From Paenibacillaceae bacterium (lineage in GTDB: Bacteria; Bacillota; Bacilli; Paenibacillales; Paenibacillaceae): a stretch of 46,070 nucleotides of DNA. This document shows positions 42,690-46,070 of the stretch, piece after piece. The stretch spans positions 1 to 46,070 of the forward strand of contig CAAFUF010000044.1 of the NCBI GenBank assembly GCA_900766135.1, written 5' to 3'. How positions within the stretch are numbered: the stretch's first letter is position 1; every line of letters begins with the position of its first letter. The translations under genes and the position numbers were made by a program. Under the pieces are notes generated by a model. It had not been told where the DNA came from. It made no database searches and saw nothing but the letters and a program-made list of their open reading frames with translations.

Positions 42690-43187
42690 ATGCCATCCTC
42701 ATTTTCTTTGATCCCCGAACCTCCCGCCTCGACTTATCCCCATGAATATTGGATGGCCGAGGCCATTCGCGAGGCGCGTAAAGCGGAGGAGATCGGCGAA
42801 GTCCCGATTGGCGCGGTCGTTGTCCGGGGCGACGACATCGTGGGACGCGGCTTTAATCTCCGGGAGAGCTCACTTGACGGGACCGCTCATGCGGAGATGA
42901 TTGCGATCCGCGAGGCCAGCGAGCGGCTGGGGGCCTGGCGCCTGCTTCATTGCCGCCTCTACGTCACGCTGGAGCCTTGCCCGATGTGCGCCGGGGCGAT
43001 CGTGCAATGCCGCGTCCCTCAGGTGATTTACGGCGCTCCGGATCCGAAGGCCGGTTGTGCTGGGACCTTGATGAACTTACTGCAGGAACCCCGGTTTAAC
43101 CATCGCACCGATATCATAGCCGGGATTCTGCAGGAAGAATGCGCTTCGCTGTTAACCGAATTTTTCCGTCGCCTTCGCAAAAAATAA
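42690..43187 (+). CDS. tadA: tRNA-specific adenosine deaminase
   Basis: 165 residues. Converts A34 of tRNA-Arg(ACG) to inosine. The zinc deaminase site is complete: His67 and Glu69 in TAHAEM, and Cys97 and Cys100 in LEPCPMCAGAIV. AAGGAG is 13 bases upstream; no better start exists because a stop codon lies just before. In B. subtilis tadA (yaaJ) lies next to the SRP RNA and dnaX, but here these are about 38 kb apart and on opposite strands. Confidence 0.95.
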   Translation: MPSSFSLIPEPPASTYPHEYWMAEAIREARKAEEIGEVPIGAVVVRGDDIVGRGFNLRESSLDGTAHAEMIAIREASERLGAWRLLHCRLYVTLEPCPMCAGAIVQCRVPQVIYGAPDPKAGCAGTLMNLLQEPRFNHRTDIIAGILQEECASLLTEFFRRLRKK

Positions 43188-43203
43188 GCCCGTCACGCCA
43201 AAC

Positions 43204-43239
43204 AACCTCCAGCCCCATAAGATCATGGAACTGGAGGTT
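43204..43239. terminator. Terminator-like hairpin after tadA
   Basis: AACCTCCAG and CTGGAGGTT pair around a 17-base loop. Poor T-runs on either side. It lies between the convergent tadA and lipoprotein genes. Confidence 0.5.
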
Positions 43240-43270
43240 GAATAAGTTAAGCTCAACGATTTAAATCTGC

Positions 43271-44347
43271 TTAATAGCCATATTGGCCCATTTCCTCTTG
43301 CAGTTGCTCCAAAGTCAGCGTGTCCGTAGGGATGCCGATTTCAAAGGCCGGCTTCTCGTTGATTTGAGTAAAGCGGCTGGTCATTTGCACGGCCACCTTA
43401 ATGTTCTCCTGCGTTTCCGGATCGTTCACGGCAACATCCGCCTGAACGTTGTAGTACGCCGGGTAATTGTTCTCGTCGATTGCGGTATCGACGGTGAACT
43501 TGTTAATTTGCAGGTGATTTTTCATCTCGTCCAACGCCTTACCCAGCTCATCCTGATTGCCTTCTTGCAGCTCCTTCTTCGCCTGTTCGAGTTCCTCCGG
43601 CGTCAGTTGCAGCATCGAACGGTATTCTTCCTTAGCCAAAATATCCAGCATCTTCGGCAGCGCCTGATTCACCAGGATCGTCACCGCTTCCTTAACGTTC
43701 TCATTCGTAATGGCAAACTGGACGACCTGCTTCGCTTTGAAACCTTCCGGCAGCGAAGCCGCCTTAGGATCGATGTTGGCGAAATAATCGCCCGACTCGT
43801 ATTCGGCGAACAAAGCTCCCATCAATTCCGCACCCAGCTTCTGGCTCTTCTCCGGATTGAATAAGTCAGGATTAAACTCCTCGCCGCTTTGCTCCGCCAG
43901 TTCTTTCATGTCGAGAACCAGGAATTTTCCGGTCACCGACTCCGGCATCGGCAGGAACGGGATGCTTGGTACTTTTACGTACAGCTTCTCCGGCGTAACG
44001 ACGAGCGGAATCGTAATCGTCGTCGTCATATCCCCCGTCAGTTTGACTTCCAGCGTTGCTTCGGTTTGCATCGGGTCCTTCTGGTAAATTTGCTTGATGT
44101 TAATCTCGGCGTTCTTGAGCATGGATAACACGGCGCCTACTTCTGGCGATTCCGCTTCCACTGCCCCTTCAACGGAGAAATCCAAAATCTTAATTTGGTT
44201 CTCCAGCACGTACGAGTTCATCTCAAGCGCCTTCACAGCTGCGCTGCTTAAGGCTTCCTTCGGTTCTTTCTTGCTGCTGCAGCCGGACAATACCAATACA
44301 ACGGTCAGCATTACCAGCAAGCAGGACGTCAATAACTTCTTAGACAT
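43271..44347 (-). CDS. Lipoprotein of unknown function
   Basis: 358 residues. Lipoprotein signal with LSGC at 20-23, so it is anchored outside the membrane. Mature part is rich in Lys, Glu, Asn and has long amphipathic strands, resembling the LolA/LppX-like lipoproteins common in Paenibacillus (DUF6612-type), though I cannot identify it firmly. GGAGAGGAG precedes the ATG. Function unknown. Confidence 0.75.
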   Translation of the reverse strand: MSKKLLTSCLLVMLTVVLVLSGCSSKKEPKEALSSAAVKALEMNSYVLENQIKILDFSVEGAVEAESPEVGAVLSMLKNAEINIKQIYQKDPMQTEATLEVKLTGDMTTTITIPLVVTPEKLYVKVPSIPFLPMPESVTGKFLVLDMKELAEQSGEEFNPDLFNPEKSQKLGAELMGALFAEYESGDYFANIDPKAASLPEGFKAKQVVQFAITNENVKEAVTILVNQALPKMLDILAKEEYRSMLQLTPEELEQAKKELQEGNQDELGKALDEMKNHLQINKFTVDTAIDENNYPAYYNVQADVAVNDPETQENIKVAVQMTSRFTQINEKPAFEIGIPTDTLTLEQLQEEMGQYGY

Positions 44348-44452
44348 GCCGTCTCCTCTCTCCTACCCCATCATCGTCAGTAAAAGCAAAATTTTTCTAA
44401 ACATAACATATCATAAACCATCCGCAAGGATTTCGGAATACGTTTCGGCCAA

Positions 44453-45364
44453 CTAATGGATTGCCTTTTTCTTGAAACGACCGCCCTTGACGTCATGAAT
44501 ATTTCCGACCGCCAAAAATGCATTTTCATCGTAATGATTCACGATTTCCTTCAGCTTGGCTTCTTCCAAGCGGGTGATGACGCAGAAGATCACTTTTTTC
44601 GGGTCGCCGGAAAAACCGCCTTCTCCCGACAAATACGTAACGCCGCGTCCCAAACGGCTTAAGATGGCATCGCCGATTTCATCGATCTGATCGCTAATGA
44701 TCCAAACCGATTTCGACTCGTTTAAGCCATCCACGACGATGTCGATCGTCTTATAGGCAATATAATAGGCCAATATCGAGAACAACGCGCGCTCCCAGCC
44801 AAATACGAAGCCTGCGCTCAGCAGGATGAAGAAGTTGAAGAACATGATGATCTCGCCAACCGAAAACGGGGTTTTCCGAGAAATAAGAATGGCGACGATT
44901 TCGGTGCCGTCCAGCGAGCCGCCAAAACGGATCACTAAACCGGTACCTAAGCCAAGCAAAATGCCCCCAAAAACAAAAGCAAGCAAGGTATCACTTACAA
45001 AAGCTTCAACCGGGTGCAACAGGGCCGTGCCAACTGACATCACGGTGATGCCGAGCAGGGTGGATACGGCAAACGTCTTGCCGATTTGTTTGTAGCCGAC
45101 AATCAGAAAGGGGAGGTTGAAAAGAAAGAGGAACACCCCGAGAGGGAAGCCCGATAAGTAGGAAGTCATTACGGAAATACCGGTTATGCCACCGTCCGTA
45201 ATCTTATTAGGTACCAGAAATAGTTCCAGCGCCACGGAGACGATAATCGCCCCGATCACGATAAACAAGGACCTGAATAGGTTGCTTTTCAAGGTACGCT
45301 GTTTATGTTGGCGAACTTGGGTTACTGTAGGTGGAATCATGTGGTTTGGATTAACCGCGTTCAA
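44453..45364 (-). CDS. YitT family membrane protein
   Basis: 303 residues. About six membrane helices (DUF161: SLFIVIGAIIVSVALELFLVPN, GGILLGLGTGLVIRFGGSLDGTE) and a C-terminal DUF2179 domain (from about 220, ending HDVKGGRFKKKAIH). Family role unknown; often in multiple copies in Bacillales. A TTG at 45364 follows AAAGGAT; an ATG at 45340 is the alternative start. Confidence 0.87.
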   Translation of the reverse strand: MNAVNPNHMIPPTVTQVRQHKQRTLKSNLFRSLFIVIGAIIVSVALELFLVPNKITDGGITGISVMTSYLSGFPLGVFLFLFNLPFLIVGYKQIGKTFAVSTLLGITVMSVGTALLHPVEAFVSDTLLAFVFGGILLGLGTGLVIRFGGSLDGTEIVAILISRKTPFSVGEIIMFFNFFILLSAGFVFGWERALFSILAYYIAYKTIDIVVDGLNESKSVWIISDQIDEIGDAILSRLGRGVTYLSGEGGFSGDPKKVIFCVITRLEEAKLKEIVNHYDENAFLAVGNIHDVKGGRFKKKAIH

Positions 45365-45525
45365 ATGGCATCACGATCCTTTCAGTTATGTTTTTTATAG
45401 TTCTTCCTCTCACCATTCCTTCAAAAATATTCATGTTTCCGTATAAGAACACCCTGTCTTTATTATGACATTTTCTCGGCTTGTTGTCTTGCTCCAATTC
45501 GTAATCATTCCGTTTGATCACCACG

Positions 45526-45551
45526 AAAAAACCCCAGCCAAAGGCTGGGGC
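45526..45551 (-). terminator. Terminator of the SspP-like gene
   Basis: On the minus strand CCCCAGCC-TTTG-GCTGGGG is followed by TTTTTTCG, 30 bases after the gene's stop. Confidence 0.88.
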
Positions 45552-45580
45552 AAGGATTTGTAATCCTCCTTCCAAAAGGT

Positions 45581-45736
45581 CTACCCTTCCGGATTGAAGT
45601 TACCGTCTTGTTTTCTGATTTTCGCCTTTTTCGACCCGGACAGCGGTTCAAGTCCGCCTTTGCCCTCGTTCCGCCGGTGATCCCGGTTTTGCCCGTTGCC
45701 GGAGCCCGAGGTTTGGTAGGTTTGCGGTTTCGTCAT
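45581..45736 (-). CDS. sspP: Small acid-soluble spore protein P-like (SspP family)
   Basis: 51 residues, too short for a 60-residue cut-off. The LEPLSGSKKAKIRKQ stretch matches the C-terminal LSGSKKVKNRN core of B. subtilis SspP (CotL), and the preceding QNRDHRRNEGKG is basic and hydrophilic as in that family. Recognition rests on memory of one family; not searched. AAGGGAGG lies 12 bases before the ATG, and a strong terminator follows. It would be expressed late in the forespore. Confidence 0.7.
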   Translation of the reverse strand: MTKPQTYQTSGSGNGQNRDHRRNEGKGGLEPLSGSKKAKIRKQDGNFNPEG

Positions 45737-45812
45737 GATGGAATGAAGCCTCCCTTGGTTTGATCAACAGGGTTAATTTGCGAAGAAACGGCCTCCCTTA
45801 TGCACGAAAAAA

Positions 45813-45832
45813 AGAGAGCATCTCTGCTCTCT
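45813..45832 (-). terminator. Terminator on the minus strand after repeat unit 1
   Basis: AGAGAGCA-GAGA-TGCTCTCT on the minus strand is followed by TTTTTTTCG. It lies immediately after repeat unit 1 (45847-45984). Confidence 0.85.
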
Positions 45833-45846
45833 GGATCTACGATGTA

Positions 45847-45984
45847 TAGCGGAGAGGGTGGGATTCGCTCCGTCGTACGTAGCCGCACAAGTGCGGCAAC
45901 GCTGTGCGACTATCACGCCGGGGCCTACGGACATGCCTTAAGGCATGTCCGCTTCACAGCCCGTTCGAATCCCACCTTTCGCCA
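45847..45984 (-). repeat. Structured repeat unit 1 with tRNA-end-like arms
   Basis: About 138 bases closed by a long stem of about 18 pairs (GCGGAGAGGGTGGGATTCG against CGAATCCCACCTTTCGCC, some G-U). Inside are the perfect hairpins GCCGCA/TGCGGC and GGACATGCC/GGCATGTCC. Each end resembles a tRNA 3' end (ATCCCACCCTCTCCG and AATCCCACCTTTCGCCA), but no cloverleaf forms, because no T-stem partner exists and the ends pair with each other. Possible structured RNA, decayed tRNA-derived element, or DNA hairpin. Confidence 0.65.
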
Positions 45985-45994
45985 TACGCAAAAA

Positions 45995-46019
45995 ACCGAC
46001 TCCTCTTCAGGAATCGGTT
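45995..46019 (-). terminator. Terminator on the minus strand after repeat unit 2
   Basis: AACCGATTCCT-GAAG-AGGAGTCGGTT on the minus strand is followed by TTTTGC. It separates repeat units 1 and 2. Confidence 0.85.
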
Positions 46020-46032
46020 TATGATTCTCGTA

Positions 46033-46070
46033 TGGCGGAGAGGGTGGGATTCGCTCCGTCGTACGTAGCC
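46033..46070 (-). repeat. Structured repeat unit 2, cut by the window edge
   Basis: The 36 bases from 46035 to the edge are identical to 45849-45884, giving a 186-base period. Its visible end reads CTCTCCGCCA on the minus strand, a closer tRNA-like 3' end than the CTCTCCGCTA of unit 1. Confidence 0.8.

Noticed and set aside
45847..46070. tRNA-Ser genes
   Set aside because: Both ends look like tRNA 3' ends, but no T-stem partner or anticodon arm fits and the two ends pair with each other; unit 2 is cut off, so a tRNA there cannot be fully excluded.

Overview
The window looks like chromosomal DNA of an endospore-forming Firmicute, most likely Paenibacillus or a close relative. The reasons are purine-rich Shine-Dalgarno sites, frequent TTG/GTG starts, moderately high GC, an RNA polymerase delta subunit, Spo0F, BofA, YwhD and an SspP-like spore protein, and gene blocks that match Bacillus subtilis neighbourhoods. 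Genus is an inference from protein character and gene order; no database search was possible.

Layout. Positions 1-390 hold the 5' end and leader of an rRNA operon (minus strand); its first 40 bases are an exact fold-back copy of 104-143. Positions 390-4350 hold the conserved block SRP RNA, dnaX, ybaB/ebfC, recR, yaaL-like and bofA, read leftward. Positions 4496-7178 hold a secreted GH18-type protein, a gene-poor stretch with repeats, and a putative nuclease-fold/HTH protein. Positions 7317-16000 form a leftward housekeeping block (rpoE delta, pyrG, spo0F, fbaA, murA, rho, a radical SAM protein, rpmE) like the one in B. subtilis, with a likely reiterative-transcription attenuator before pyrG. 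Positions 16424-24983 hold a subtilisin-like protease, argS, ywiB, a hypothetical membrane-anchored protein, speB, speE and a class A penicillin-binding protein. Positions 25052-28530 hold a 3-methyladenine glycosylase and a cadC-cadA metal-efflux operon with two operator palindromes. Positions 28603-33804 hold a secreted CuAO-N-like protein, ywhD, two tandem copies of a structured repeat, an M1 peptidase and a membrane protein.

Positions 33900-35803 hold two paralogous NlpC/P60 cell-wall hydrolase genes, each behind its own promoter and a ydaO-type (c-di-AMP) riboswitch. The second riboswitch is interrupted by a 182-bp structured element of the same family as the tandem repeats at 30.4-30.8 kb. 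It is flanked by 5-bp direct repeats, and removing it plus one repeat restores a perfect stem-loop.

Positions 35987-46070 hold a GNAT acetyltransferase, a c-type cytochrome, a pterin carbinolamine dehydratase, a small unknown protein, motAB behind a sigma-D-type promoter, rluF, a PAS/HAMP sporulation-type histidine kinase, a cluster of DnaA-box-like sites in the gap before tadA, tadA, a lipoprotein, a YitT protein, an sspP-like gene too short for a 60-residue cut-off, and at the right edge a tandem 186-bp structured repeat with tRNA-end-like arms, each unit followed by a terminator.

Most of the window is ordinary core genome. The most novel material is the structured mobile repeat family, above all its insertion in a riboswitch loop, the tandem palindromic units at the right edge, and the DnaA-box cluster.
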